From Bacteroidales bacterium (GTDB lineage: Bacteria > Bacteroidota > Bacteroidia > Bacteroidales > UBA10428): DNA of 64,000 bases. Position 1 is the stretch's first letter. Each line of letters opens with the position of its first letter. Both the position numbers and the translations under genes were made by a program. The stretch is from positions 19,637-83,636 of the forward strand of contig JAFGOZ010000425.1 of assembly GCA_016926235.1 (NCBI GenBank), written 5' to 3'. The notes beneath the pieces were generated by a model. It was not told the origin of the DNA and searched no databases. It was given only the letters and a program-made list of their open reading frames with translations. Below, piece after piece: positions 16,722 through 25,436 of the stretch.

Positions 16722-19526
16722 TTATTTTGTTTCAATTTTCCATGCTATTCTGTATTCCGGCTCAATACGAACCGAATTGATTTTTGCAACCCCTGTTTCA
16801 AGCGGATTCGGCCCTTCTTCAAAATAAATCCGGTAATCTTCTGACAGAGGAACTATTTCAATAAAAAGTTCGCCATTGGAGATATTTACATCTTTGAGAT
16901 TGATTGACCAGGTAGTAAGGTTATTAAAATTGTCGGCAATCAGTTTTCCGCCGGAGTAACATCGAGCTTTATCCCCTGTATAATCGATTCGCAGGTATAT
17001 ATTTTCAAAATCCTGAAAATTGCCGGTATCCAATACTATTTTCCATCCGGCAACAGGCAGGTTCTCAATATTCAAAGCAGATGAAGGCGTAGAAAGTTCG
17101 GCTTTTTCCGGTTTTCTGATACTCTCCCAGGGTGCAGGGATGGTATATTGTACCTTTGTAGTCCATGATGTGTCACTTACAATTTTTACCCTTTCAGACG
17201 TAAAATATTCAATATCCAGTTCTGCAATCATATTGCTGCTTCCTTCAACACAAGGAAAATCAAGCAGGATATCATTTTCACCTTGACTTACATAACCCGT
17301 TATATCCAGCTTTGAAAAGTCTCCGGCGAAAATCTCCTGGTTCACCCATCTCCCGTTAATCCGAACCTTTCCAGCTTCATCTGAAAATATAATTAAATAT
17401 GCTTTACGAATATCTGATTTACCGGAAAGTTCAAATTTCTTATTAAAAAGACAGTGATACAAAGCGTTTTTATTTTCTATATTTTCAACTGATACTTTTA
17501 GCCATTGTGCATCCCAGAATAGTCTTTCTTCTGTTAGCTTATATCCAATTTCAATTTTAGGAAGTTCCAGCTTGTATGAAGGAAACAATACATCATTACC
17601 TTCATTTTGTAGACTTCCTTGGGTATTTGTGATTGAAACCGGACAAAGCGGGATAATTACCTCCCCCGCATTAGTTCCAAAAGCATGAAGCATATTTTCT
17701 TTATCCATATACAATCCTTTACTGGATTCAAAAGCATATTTTTCACCGTTTTGATTAAAAAGCCAGAACATATCAGCATCAAAAACTGAAATAAGGAAAA
17801 TGCGATGTTTTTTTCCGGAACTTGTTTCTACAATTACTGGTTTTTCTGATCCCCATATTTTGTCAGAAATCAGATATTTTCTATCCTTCTCAGGTACTTT
17901 ATCCCCATTGATTGTTACGCTAGTAATATTTGAAGCTTCAAGACAAAGCTCCGGATCAACACCATGAATAAAATAAAAAAACCAATCGGTAGAATTTTCA
18001 TTATCAAGTCTGCAAAGTGGTTGTGCAGTACCATATTTCAGAAGGACCTCATCCATTTGAAAATTAAACGGCCAGATAAATAAGGCATCAGGAAAAATAT
18101 CTACCGGATTTGAGGGCATTGTTAACTCTTCATCCTTAAGCTGAATAGTAAACTGAACACCTTTTTGCACTGGCTTATCAATTCCCCGGTAATAGTTGCT
18201 CACAAAGAGAAATCCTGCATCATCCTTGACCCGCAAGGCATATTGCAGATCCTTTTTACAATCCACATTTCGTGGAATAACCGGACTCATGGGAGCCAAT
18301 CTGTCACCATATTCGTTTAAAAAATAATGCAGGAGTTTAATTTTATTATACGAAGGTGCTAACTCGCCTGTCTCCCTTATAGCAGCCTGAAAATCATAGG
18401 ATATATCCGGATACTCGTTCCAATAACCTGTTTCCAGCTGATCTTCTTCAAGTGTGGTGAAAGTACCAACAGGGTTCGATCCTCCTGCAAATACATAATA
18501 TCCTGGTAAATTGCTTCCCGATCCTGTTCTTGAAAGAGCAATGGCCAATCCATCCAACGAGTTAATTATAGGCCGGCGATGATAGGAAATTTGATTGCCT
18601 ACGCCCAGTTCGCAGGTAAAATAGGGATAAGGAGTATAATCTACTATATATTTGTCCGTGTTTTCTTTATGTCCAATTTTTTCGTCATTCACAGGCGCTT
18701 CAAAGCAGAATGCTTCGTTGTTTTCTATTTTATTTATATTTGTAGTCCAGGGTGCTGTAGGATAGGCTCCCCACAAAGGTATTACCTCCAGGGCGGGCAC
18801 CGAAGCTGTACGCCAGCCTGTAACCGTATAAAGCGGAACATCCATGCCTTGCTTTATCGCAGTTTGCTTCAGCCAAAGTATATGTTCCTCCCCTCCTTTG
18901 CCACGCCAGTACTCATTTTCCAACTGAATACCAATTATTGGTCCGCCAACCTTATAATATAAACCTTGTAATTGCTTTCCTATTTCTGCATATAAATTCT
19001 CAGCATACTTTTGATATTGTGGGTCGTTGGATCGTATTTTGATTCCTTCCTTTTTTAATACCCAGTCAGGAATGCCCCCATTGCGCACCTCACCATGGCA
19101 CCACGGACCAATACGCGGATAAACCCATAAATCATGCTTTTGACATAATTCTATAAAAGCCCGCAGGTCTTTATTTCCCGACCAGTCAAATAGCCCTTCA
19201 ACTTCCTCGTGATGAATCCAGAAAACATAGGTGGCAATAATATTAATTCCATTTGCTTTGGCTTTTAAAATAATATCTTCCCATTTATCACGGGGTATGC
19301 GGGAATAGTGGATTTCTCCCATTACGGGAATTATCGGTTTCCCTCCCAGGGTAAGGTATTTGCTATTGGCAATAAGCTCTTTGCCTTTTGGTCCGGGATT
19401 TCCCATTTTTAAATGGTTTTCCTGTATTAACGGATCCATTATTCGTGCATCAATACGGATAGATTGAGCATTTAGTGCAAAGAATAGCTTAATTGAAATG
19501 AATATTGCAGTTATAATTGTTTTCAT
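16722..19526 (-). CDS. Glycoside hydrolase family 35 beta-galactosidase
   Basis: The 934-residue protein has a signal peptide (MKTIITAIFISIKLFFALNA). The GH35 TIM barrel spans about residues 45-400: IPVMGEIHYSRIPRDKWED, IATYVFWIHHEE, RIGPWCHGEVRNGGIPDW. The catalytic acid/base is Glu205 in IQLENEYWRG and the nucleophile Glu306 in YFTCELGVG, both in canonical context. The remainder is a series of beta-sandwich domains. GH35 enzymes remove terminal beta-galactose. It is probably periplasmic and works with the GH2 and GH115 enzymes on the same galactose- and uronic-acid-bearing glycan, although it lies on the opposite strand. Confidence 0.93.
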   Translation of the reverse strand: MKTIITAIFISIKLFFALNAQSIRIDARIMDPLIQENHLKMGNPGPKGKELIANSKYLTLGGKPIIPVMGEIHYSRIPRDKWEDIILKAKANGINIIATYVFWIHHEEVEGLFDWSGNKDLRAFIELCQKHDLWVYPRIGPWCHGEVRNGGIPDWVLKKEGIKIRSNDPQYQKYAENLYAEIGKQLQGLYYKVGGPIIGIQLENEYWRGKGGEEHILWLKQTAIKQGMDVPLYTVTGWRTASVPALEVIPLWGAYPTAPWTTNINKIENNEAFCFEAPVNDEKIGHKENTDKYIVDYTPYPYFTCELGVGNQISYHRRPIINSLDGLAIALSRTGSGSNLPGYYVFAGGSNPVGTFTTLEEDQLETGYWNEYPDISYDFQAAIRETGELAPSYNKIKLLHYFLNEYGDRLAPMSPVIPRNVDCKKDLQYALRVKDDAGFLFVSNYYRGIDKPVQKGVQFTIQLKDEELTMPSNPVDIFPDALFIWPFNFQMDEVLLKYGTAQPLCRLDNENSTDWFFYFIHGVDPELCLEASNITSVTINGDKVPEKDRKYLISDKIWGSEKPVIVETSSGKKHRIFLISVFDADMFWLFNQNGEKYAFESSKGLYMDKENMLHAFGTNAGEVIIPLCPVSITNTQGSLQNEGNDVLFPSYKLELPKIEIGYKLTEERLFWDAQWLKVSVENIENKNALYHCLFNKKFELSGKSDIRKAYLIIFSDEAGKVRINGRWVNQEIFAGDFSKLDITGYVSQGENDILLDFPCVEGSSNMIAELDIEYFTSERVKIVSDTSWTTKVQYTIPAPWESIRKPEKAELSTPSSALNIENLPVAGWKIVLDTGNFQDFENIYLRIDYTGDKARCYSGGKLIADNFNNLTTWSINLKDVNISNGELFIEIVPLSEDYRIYFEEGPNPLETGVAKINSVRIEPEYRIAWKIETK

Positions 19527-19551
19527 GGATGAATTTTTATGTTACTTCATC

Positions 19552-19559
19552 CAAAAATA
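19552..19559 (-). promoter_or_regulatory. Candidate promoter of the GH35 gene
   Basis: The -7 element TATTTTTG (minus strand) matches TAnnTTTG and lies about 26 nt before the ATG at 19526. A TTG about 24 nt further upstream (19584-19586) could be the -33 element, at a slightly long spacing. Confidence 0.45.
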
Positions 19560-19606
19560 ATAAGAATTATGAAAGATAAACTGCAATTTGTAACAACACT
19601 TAATTG

Positions 19607-20017
19607 CTAAATTGAAATCTCCTTTAATAAAACCCTTTTCGGCTTCACTCCCAATATTCGCTTTAACTCCTTACCATCTTTGAAAAGAATGAGAGTTGGA
19701 ATATTTCTTATCTTGAATTTTTGGGCAAGTTGCTGATTTTGCTCAACATTTACCTTAGCAATAGTTACATTATCATTCTCCTCAGCAATTTCGTTTAAAG
19801 TTGGAGCAATAATCTTACATGGTGCACACCAGGGAGCCCAAAAATCAACGAGCACTATACCATTCCTTATAATAGTTTTAAAGTTTTTGTTGTTGAGAAT
19901 TTTTATTTGTTTACTTGTTGCTACATCTTTTATATTTTTCATTTTGTTGTAGTTATAAGTAATTAGTGCAATAAATGCTACAACAACTCCTGCTAGTATG
20001 TATAATCCTGTTGTCAT
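19607..20017 (-). CDS. Membrane-anchored thioredoxin
   Basis: The protein has 136 residues. The ATG at 20017 is chosen; the frame extends only to a TTG at 20041. An N-terminal membrane anchor (LYILAGVVVAFIALITY, residues 5-21) precedes a full thioredoxin domain. The redox site is WCAPCK (Cys64, Cys67) and the cis-proline is in RNIPTL. The anchor has few charges before it and a Lys-rich segment after it (NKMKNIKDVATSKQIK), so the positive-inside rule favours a cytoplasmic thioredoxin domain, which would fit reduction by the adjacent TrxB. It is the last gene of a four-gene leftward redox cluster. Confidence 0.88.
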   Translation of the reverse strand: MTTGLYILAGVVVAFIALITYNYNKMKNIKDVATSKQIKILNNKNFKTIIRNGIVLVDFWAPWCAPCKIIAPTLNEIAEENDNVTIAKVNVEQNQQLAQKFKIRNIPTLILFKDGKELKRILGVKPKRVLLKEISI

Positions 20018-20053
20018 AATAATTGTTTTTATGAGACGCAAAATATTGCGTCT

Positions 20054-20980
20054 TTACTTAATAGTTCTAAGATAATCTGCTGCGCTAAGGGCAGCTACGG
20101 TGCCATCGGCTACTGCCGTGGTTACCTGGCGGTATTTTTTGGTTACACAATCGCCTGCAGCAAATACACCTGGGATGTTTGTTTTCATATCCTGATCCAC
20201 TACAATCTCTTGTTTATCATTTAGTTTTACTATATTACTTAAAGCTTCTGTATTAGGTTTATAACCTACAAAGATGAATGTGCCATCGGTGGTTTTCTCA
20301 ATCAGTTTACCTGATGGAAGATGCTCAATACTAACCTTTTGAAGTACACCATTACCATAAAACCCCCGTAATTCTGATTCCATAATGAAGTCAATTTTAG
20401 GATTTTTTTTCACATCTTCAACAGCTTGTTCAAATGCCTGGAAATGATCAAACTGGTGCACAATGGTAACTTTTGTTGCATACTTTGTAAGTGCTACTGC
20501 CTCTTCAAGAGCTGAATTGCCACCGCCAACCACAATAAGTTCCTTATCTGTAAAGAATTCACCGTCACAAGTGGCACAGTACGAAATGCCTTTGCCTTTG
20601 TATTCTTCTTCACCGGGAATATTTAAAGGCCGATGTTTACCCCCAGGAGCAAGTATTACAGCTTTGGCAGAAAATACTCTTCCATCCTCAAGCTCCACGC
20701 TTTTATTCTCCCCTTCCAGGTTGTATTTCACTATCTTAACATTCGATTTAATAATACAACCAAAGTCCTTAGCCTGTTTTTTCATAGTATTTGCCAGCAC
20801 ATATCCATTTGTAAGTTCCACTCCAGGGTAGTTGGCTATTTCATTGGTAAGTACCATTTGTCCTCCAACTGCCCCTTCATTTAGAATAAGGGTATTAAGC
20901 TTAGCCCTTGAAGCATAAATTCCGGCAGTAAGACCAGCTGCACCGGCACCTAATATCATGATATCAAAGGATTGTTCCAT
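20054..20980 (-). CDS. trxB: Thioredoxin reductase
   Basis: The protein has 308 residues, the usual length for bacterial TrxB. The FAD-binding motif is ILGAGAAGLTAGIYASR near the N-terminus. The redox-active pair is Cys135/Cys138 in SYCATCDG. The NADPH-binding motif is VVGGGNSALEEA, and the C-terminal FAD motif is GVFAAGDC. It transfers electrons from NADPH to thioredoxin in the cytoplasm. The downstream gene, 36 nt away, is a thioredoxin, the natural partner. Confidence 0.95.
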   Translation of the reverse strand: MEQSFDIMILGAGAAGLTAGIYASRAKLNTLILNEGAVGGQMVLTNEIANYPGVELTNGYVLANTMKKQAKDFGCIIKSNVKIVKYNLEGENKSVELEDGRVFSAKAVILAPGGKHRPLNIPGEEEYKGKGISYCATCDGEFFTDKELIVVGGGNSALEEAVALTKYATKVTIVHQFDHFQAFEQAVEDVKKNPKIDFIMESELRGFYGNGVLQKVSIEHLPSGKLIEKTTDGTFIFVGYKPNTEALSNIVKLNDKQEIVVDQDMKTNIPGVFAAGDCVTKKYRQVTTAVADGTVAALSAADYLRTIK

Positions 20981-21042
20981 TGTATTGTAAAATAAATCTA
21001 TATATGCTTATAATTAAAAAAAGACTTTAATTTTATTCTTAT

Positions 21043-21096
21043 AACCCTGCGAGAGTTCGAACCTTCACGGGGTTTCTTTGACCTCGTAGAGTTAGT
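21043..21096. repeat. REP-like palindromic element between two redox genes
   Basis: AACCC (21043-21047) pairs with GGGTT (21070-21074) around a GTTCGAAC core, followed by a CCTCGTAGAGTT tail. Related CGAGGGTTT-type fragments occur near 16650 and 43325. It resembles Bacteroidetes intergenic palindromes rather than a tRNA: there is no acceptor or anticodon arm. Confidence 0.5.
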
Positions 21097-21100
21097 TCTG

Positions 21101-21448
21101 TTAACCAAGATACTCATCCAAAATGGCCGTTATCTGTTCCCTGTTTTGAATGCTGGTTGTTGCTTTCACCATTTCTCCATTTTTATAGTATACGGTAAAT
21201 GGTAATCCCATAAATCCCCTGCATAATGGTGCTTGTCTAATTACCACTGACTCCGGGCTGTCAAATGCCATAGAGAAGAATTTCACATGCTCACGTTCTT
21301 CTTCCAGTTCTTCCATGGTTTCATACACTGGTATACACATGGGTCCCATACGTCCGCAGCATACCATTACATTTTCATTCTCATTAATGATTTTTTGCAG
21401 CTCATCTTTGGTTTCAATTTCACGAATTGCTGTGTCTAGTAAATTCAT
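21101..21448 (-). CDS. Atypical thioredoxin-fold protein with C-x6-C site
   Basis: The protein has 115 residues from the ATG at 21448 (upstream only TTG 21472). It has a thioredoxin-like order, with a strand leading to NVMVCCGRMGPMCIPVYETM and a cis-Pro loop at GLPFTVYYKNGEMV. Instead of CxxC the active-site region reads CCGRMGPMC, so adjacent cysteines are followed by a third one six residues later. A further Cys lies in APLCRG. The function is unknown, possibly redox sensing or metal binding. It lies between a NifX-like gene and trxB and is probably co-transcribed with them. Confidence 0.7.
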   Translation of the reverse strand: MNLLDTAIREIETKDELQKIINENENVMVCCGRMGPMCIPVYETMEELEEEREHVKFFSMAFDSPESVVIRQAPLCRGFMGLPFTVYYKNGEMVKATTSIQNREQITAILDEYLG

Positions 21449-21480
21449 CGTATTAAAAATTAGGTTTGACAATTAGTAAT

Positions 21481-21828
21481 TTAATATGTTATAATTTCAT
21501 GAATTATCGTTTTGTTTGATTTTAGCTTACCATTTAAAAATTTAATAACCAGTTGATCAGGGAATGTTATCTCAACTCCTACAAAAAGATTTATCTTATA
21601 ATTTGTAAATTCATTGATAATTTGTTTATCGATTTTATAGGTTATTATATCCGTAATACCTTGTTTCGATGCCCATTCAGGAAGTTTTATCAACTCCTCC
21701 CGCGGTGGTACTTTAAGATCTTTACTTCGTATTCCGCTTTCATCAATCAGAAATAGTTGATAGTGATTGCATTTTCCGAAATATTCGCTCAGTTTTCCTT
21801 TCTCAATCGGTATAGCTAGTTTTTTCAT
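21481..21828 (-). CDS. NifB/NifX-type dinitrogenase cofactor domain protein
   Basis: The protein has 115 residues. The fold pattern fits the Nitro_FeMo-Co family: KLAIPIEKGKLSEYFGKCNHYQLFLID at the start (written in parts: KLAIPIEKGKLSEYFG, then KCNHYQLFLID), a middle helix LPEWASKQGITDIIT, and KINLFVGVE. Members include NifX, NifY and many small proteins of unknown role that may bind iron-sulfur clusters or metal cofactors. No nitrogenase genes are in the window, so a link to nitrogen fixation is not supported. It is the first gene of the redox operon. Confidence 0.7.
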   Translation of the reverse strand: MKKLAIPIEKGKLSEYFGKCNHYQLFLIDESGIRSKDLKVPPREELIKLPEWASKQGITDIITYKIDKQIINEFTNYKINLFVGVEITFPDQLVIKFLNGKLKSNKTIIHEIITY

Positions 21829-21846
21829 TGGTTAAATGTTATAAGA

Positions 21847-21877
21847 CAAAGTTACGGCTGAATCTGATTAACCACAA
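21847..21877 (-). promoter_or_regulatory. Promoter of the redox operon
   Basis: On the minus strand a TTG (-33, 21877-21875) lies 20 nt before TAACTTTG (21854-21847), which matches TAnnTTTG exactly. Transcription would begin near 21840, about 12 nt before the NifX-like ATG at 21828, giving a very short leader. Confidence 0.6.
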
Positions 21878-22078
21878 GTAATTGAAGGGGCCGAAATCGG
21901 GTTGATTGTATGAAATATTACAGGTTTTTTTCTATGAAAATATAGGAATTACTATTTCTATAAACCTAATTATATTATAATGAGTGTATTATGATTTTCA
22001 GACATTAAAGAAGGTTTGTAGAATAAGCACCGAAGTGAAGATTTTCTCAATTCTTAAGGTTTATCTACGGCGTTTTCT

Positions 22079-22143
22079 CAACCATTACAAGTTCCCGGGG
22101 CAATCCCGGGTATATGATGTTTATCTCCTTCAGGGCTATTTTG
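22079..22143 (-). repeat. Bacteroidetes dispersed palindromic repeat, copy A
   Basis: Read on the minus strand, it begins AGCCCTGAAGGAGATAAACA and continues through CCCGGG-ATTGC-CCCGGG (hairpin at 22094-22110). It aligns by eye with a second copy at 23214-23325. The rest of the 374-base gap (21829-22202) shows no ORF; it holds the two divergent promoters and this repeat. Confidence 0.55.
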
Positions 22144-22176
22144 ATTAAAGTTAAATGATATATGGGAAATGATGCC

Positions 22177-22184
22177 TATTTTTG
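22177..22184 (+). promoter_or_regulatory. -7 element of the Crp/Fnr-type gene (TATTTTTG)
   Basis: This is an exact TAnnTTTG match ending 18 nt before the TTG start at 22203. A start of transcription near 22191 would leave a leader of about 12 nt. The -33 region is poor (AAATG), as expected for an activated promoter. Confidence 0.5.
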
Positions 22185-22202
22185 TAGTATAAGTTCAAAC
22201 TA

Positions 22203-22892
22203 TTGATCAATAATCAGTCAAATATAAACGACGCTGAAAAGATTGCCAAATGCTTCAGCTACCTGCAACCGGAAGAATTGGAGTTTTTAGGTAAAAAAAA
22301 GAAGCAAATCACCTACCTGAAAGGAGAAACTATTTTTAAACAGGGAGCCTTTGCACCTTATGTGCTTTTTGTGATTGACGGACTGGCAAGAGTATACCTG
22401 CAAACCGGAAATAATAAACAAATTAATATATGGCTGGCCAAACAGAGTGATTATATGGCCTTTTCAGCAGTATTTAATGAAACTATTTATCCATATTCTG
22501 CAATAGCCTTGAAAGATTCAATTATATGTATGATTGATAAAGAAGCTCTAAAACAAGTATTGATGCAAAATCCTGCTTTTGGCATGAGGATAACTGCCAA
22601 GAATTATCGTAATGAAAATCGTTACCTCGAAATTATATATAACGTATCGGAAAAGCAGATGCGCGGTAAACTGGCTTCTACCCTGCTATATCTGTCATCT
22701 GAAGAATTTCTGGAAGAAAATGTATTTCAATACCTTACCCGTCAGGAGATTGCCGATTTTGCTTCCATTACTACCGAAAGCGCTATTAAGTATATCAAGG
22801 AATTCGAAAAAGAGGGAATTCTAACACTAGATGGAAAGAATATCCATATTGAAAACAAAGAATTACTGGAAGAAATAAGCAGAAGAGGATAA
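22203..22892 (+). CDS. Crp/Fnr family transcriptional regulator
   Basis: The protein has 229 residues. The N-terminal cyclic-nucleotide-binding-type barrel spans about 15-130 (YLKGETIFKQGAFAPYVLFV, then IDGLARVYLQ). The C-terminal winged helix contains LTRQEIADFASITTESAIKY, where Crp-type proteins have the recognition helix. There is no cysteine cluster like that of Fnr, so it does not look like an iron-sulfur oxygen sensor. The start is TTG: an in-frame stop lies at 22185 and the next Met is near residue 86. Divergent from the redox operon, it is a natural candidate regulator of those genes. Confidence 0.88.
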   Translation: MINNQSNINDAEKIAKCFSYLQPEELEFLGKKKKQITYLKGETIFKQGAFAPYVLFVIDGLARVYLQTGNNKQINIWLAKQSDYMAFSAVFNETIYPYSAIALKDSIICMIDKEALKQVLMQNPAFGMRITAKNYRNENRYLEIIYNVSEKQMRGKLASTLLYLSSEEFLEENVFQYLTRQEIADFASITTESAIKYIKEFEKEGILTLDGKNIHIENKELLEEISRRG

Positions 22893-23404
22893 TAAATGCA
22901 GGTTCACGCAAAGGCCTCGTGATTTGCTGAATCAAACATCAACGGATATAACTTGTGTCCCTGCTTTCCGACGCAGGTTAAATATTTGCCCTGATTATGT
23001 TCGTACTTGCGTCGTAATAACCTTCGGTTATTTTTACTATTGCTCTCGCCCCTATGGAGCTCAAATAAAACTTATTACCAAACAGTGAATGGGCCAAACT
23101 TTATTATTGAGAGTTAAGTGATCGATATTCATTATTTCTTTGAATAATAAATAAGAATTTTGATTGAGTATTGTCCGGTAAGCAAGGTTGAACTTTGATG
23201 ATTTATCATATAAGTCCCAACAAGGCGAAAGCATCAGCCATAGGCAAAGCCCATGGAAAATAATGGACATAGAAGACCGTTGCACCTGCGATCCTCATTT
23301 ATTGTTCAATAAATGCCTGCAACGGAATAACAGAATGATTTTTCCAAAAAATAAGGGAAATTTTGAAATAGATTTAAGTTATATAGTAGAGCGCAAAGAA
23401 CTCT
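22893..23404. other. Gene-poor region with decayed palindromic repeats
   Basis: The region is 512 bases long. It holds a weak hairpin at 23016-23035 (AATAACC-TTC-GGTTATT then T's), perhaps the Crp-type gene's terminator, and a palindromic dispersed repeat at 23214-23325. Reading frames on both strands here are short, or antisense to the esterase gene, and look non-coding. Confidence 0.5.
23214..23325 (+). repeat. Bacteroidetes dispersed palindromic repeat, copy B
   Basis: It begins AGTCCCAACAAGGCGAAAGC, then CATAGGCAAAGCCCATGG. It ends in a long hairpin: CCGTTGCA (23277-23284) pairs with TGCAACGG (23318-23325), enclosing CATTTATT-GTTC-AATAAATG. It aligns with copy A: both have AG.CC near the start, ..CATCA.., GCCC.GG and AATGG at matching places. 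Confidence 0.55.
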
Positions 23405-24328
23405 TTATAGTAACCCATGTGCTTTTAGCCATTTTTTGCATGCTTCCGGCCAGGTTGATTCGGTATTATCTGATCGTCCCAAACCATAACCATGGCCTCC
23501 TTTTTCATAGATATGCAATTCACAGGGGATTTTATTTTTTCGTAATGCCAGGGCATAATTTATACTATTTTGAACCGGCACGGTTTTGTCATCCATAGAA
23601 TGGACCAGAAAAGCCGGTGGAGTATTCGAGTCAACCTGCAATTCATTCGAAAAATGGCGAACCATCTCTTCTTCAGGGTTTTTCCCCAACAGGTTTCTTC
23701 TTGAGCCCATATGGGTTATAGCCGTATCCATTGAAATAACAGGATATATGAGAATGGAAAAATCGGGCCGGGAGCTGGTAGTATCATTTGTTTCATAAAC
23801 CTTTTCATCATAGTGAGTGGAAACTGTAGCAGCGAAATGACCTCCTGCCGAAAAGCCCATAATACCTATCTTATTTGGATCAATATTCCATTCTTTTGCA
23901 TGGCTTCTCACTATTCGTATTGCCTGCTGGCCATCCTGCAGTGGGCCAATGGTTTTATTTTCCATAATGGCTTCATCAGGCAGCCTGTATTTCAATACGA
24001 TAGCTGTTATCCCCAGGCTGTTAAACCATTGTGCAACTTGTGAACCTTCATGTTTGTGTGCCAGCAAAGCATAACCTCCCCCCGGGCAAATAATAACTGC
24101 AGTGCCTGTAGCAATTTCCAATGGGGCGGGATATATATCCAACTCCGGTGTGGATACATACTTTGTCCAGGCCCAGGTTTCATTGGAATCTGTCTTTAAA
24201 ATATACCCCTTGTTTTCAATAGCTCCGGGAACGCCATCCTGCCATAAGGAAATTGTTTTTTGTTGCGGGAATATCCCCGGGCTTAGAAATAACAAGCAAC
24301 TTAAAATTTGTATTTTCATCCTGTTCAT
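23405..24328 (-). CDS. Alpha/beta hydrolase, esterase of the xylan-esterase / BD-FAE type
   Basis: The protein has 307 residues with a signal peptide (about 1-22). The fold is alpha/beta hydrolase: oxyanion-type HGGG equivalent CPGGGYALLAHKHEG, nucleophile elbow GFSAGGH with Ser160, acid in HSMDDKTVP, and His in EKGGHGYGLG. This is the group often annotated as acetylxylan esterase or, wrongly, as endo-xylanase B. It probably removes acetyl or feruloyl groups from hemicellulose in the periplasm. It lies on its own between the redox cluster and two more carbohydrate esterases. Confidence 0.85.
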   Translation of the reverse strand: MNRMKIQILSCLLFLSPGIFPQQKTISLWQDGVPGAIENKGYILKTDSNETWAWTKYVSTPELDIYPAPLEIATGTAVIICPGGGYALLAHKHEGSQVAQWFNSLGITAIVLKYRLPDEAIMENKTIGPLQDGQQAIRIVRSHAKEWNIDPNKIGIMGFSAGGHFAATVSTHYDEKVYETNDTTSSRPDFSILIYPVISMDTAITHMGSRRNLLGKNPEEEMVRHFSNELQVDSNTPPAFLVHSMDDKTVPVQNSINYALALRKNKIPCELHIYEKGGHGYGLGRSDNTESTWPEACKKWLKAHGLL

Positions 24329-24555
24329 AATAAAAGCATTAATTTAGTCTAAAAATAGTAAAGTTTATCAAGAATTAACACTAATGGATTACCCCCTTTT
24401 ATGGAATCAGTATAAAAGAATTTAACCCAAAGCCTTGATTTATGTTAAAATTATACCTACCTTTAAACTGTTAAATATTAAGTATTTAACAAACATTTCA
24501 AAATGAAAACGGGGCCATTTAAAATCATTTATTCATTTTTTAATCATTGCAGGTA

Positions 24556-25431
24556 ATGAAAATCATAAAATGGTTATTACTCTTTACTACAACATGTTTT
24601 ATCCCTTCCAACGTAATACTGGCCCAGCAACCTGATACAACCTTACCGGAAAAGACACTTTCTATTGTTATTAAAAACGATGGGGCCCGATATATCGGAG
24701 TTATAGTTTTTCAGGATGCCAGGGAAATACTGATAGAAACAGAAGCCCTTGGCGAAATCTACATCCCTAAACATGAAATTAAGGAAATAAGGGAACTGAA
24801 GGAGGATGAAATAAATGATAAAAAGCAATTTTTAACCGAAGAAATTTTTGCAACAAGATATTTCATTACTACCAATGGCCTTCCTGTCGAAAAAGGCGAG
24901 AGTTATATTCAGTGGAATTGGTTTGGGCCTGATTTTCAATTTGGGGTGCATAAGAATTTCGGTTTTGGAATTATGACAACCTGGGTTGGCATACCCATTA
25001 TTGGCTCTGCAAAGTATTCTTTACATCTCGGGGAGAAAGCGAACCTTGGCATTGGGACACTATTAGGTACAGGCAGTTGGGCTAATCCTGAATTTGGTAT
25101 AGCATTACCGTTTTCCGCTTTTACTATTGGCAACAGGCGAAACAATATAAATCTTTCAGCCGGTTATGGCGGAGTTTGGACCGGGGGAGATGGCAAAGGA
25201 GGGTTCCTTACCTCTTTGGCAGGTATGACCAAGGTAAGTAACAGCATAAGTATTGTATTTGATTCCTTCGTGTTAATAGATAAAACTGATTATTTTGCTC
25301 TGTTAATTCCGGGTATCCGTTTTCAGACCGAAAGCAACAAAGCTTTTCAATTTGGATTCGGTGGTATTATACAAAATGATGAATTGCTTGAAGTACCTAT
25401 TCCTTTGGTACAGTGGTACAGAAAAATTTGA
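24556..25431 (+). CDS. Secreted beta-rich protein, probable outer-membrane protein
   Basis: The protein has 291 residues from the ATG at 24556 (the frame runs up to a TTG at 24547). A signal peptide (MKIIKWLLLFTTTCFIPSNV, then ILA) is followed by a short N-terminal segment (IVIKNDGARYIGVIVFQDAR) that resembles a small beta domain. The rest alternates aromatic and small residues (FGVHKNFGFGIMTTWVGIP, INLSAGYGGVWTGGDG), as in outer-membrane barrel strands. I do not recognise the family. The gene is convergent with the CE2-like gene, whose stop is only five bases away. Confidence 0.6.
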   Translation: MKIIKWLLLFTTTCFIPSNVILAQQPDTTLPEKTLSIVIKNDGARYIGVIVFQDAREILIETEALGEIYIPKHEIKEIRELKEDEINDKKQFLTEEIFATRYFITTNGLPVEKGESYIQWNWFGPDFQFGVHKNFGFGIMTTWVGIPIIGSAKYSLHLGEKANLGIGTLLGTGSWANPEFGIALPFSAFTIGNRRNNINLSAGYGGVWTGGDGKGGFLTSLAGMTKVSNSISIVFDSFVLIDKTDYFALLIPGIRFQTESNKAFQFGFGGIIQNDELLEVPIPLVQWYRKI

Positions 25432-25436
25432 TTATG

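Noticed and set aside
21043..21096. GTTCGAAC stretch resembling a tRNA T-loop
   Set aside because: No acceptor stem, D arm or anticodon arm can be folded; it fits a REP-like palindrome.
21481..21828. Nitrogen-fixation role for the NifX-like gene
   Set aside because: Single-domain NifX-like proteins are widespread outside nitrogen fixation and no nif genes are nearby.
23188..23598. 136-codon + strand frame after the Crp-type gene
   Set aside because: It runs through a palindromic repeat and then antisense to the esterase gene; composition and start look non-coding.
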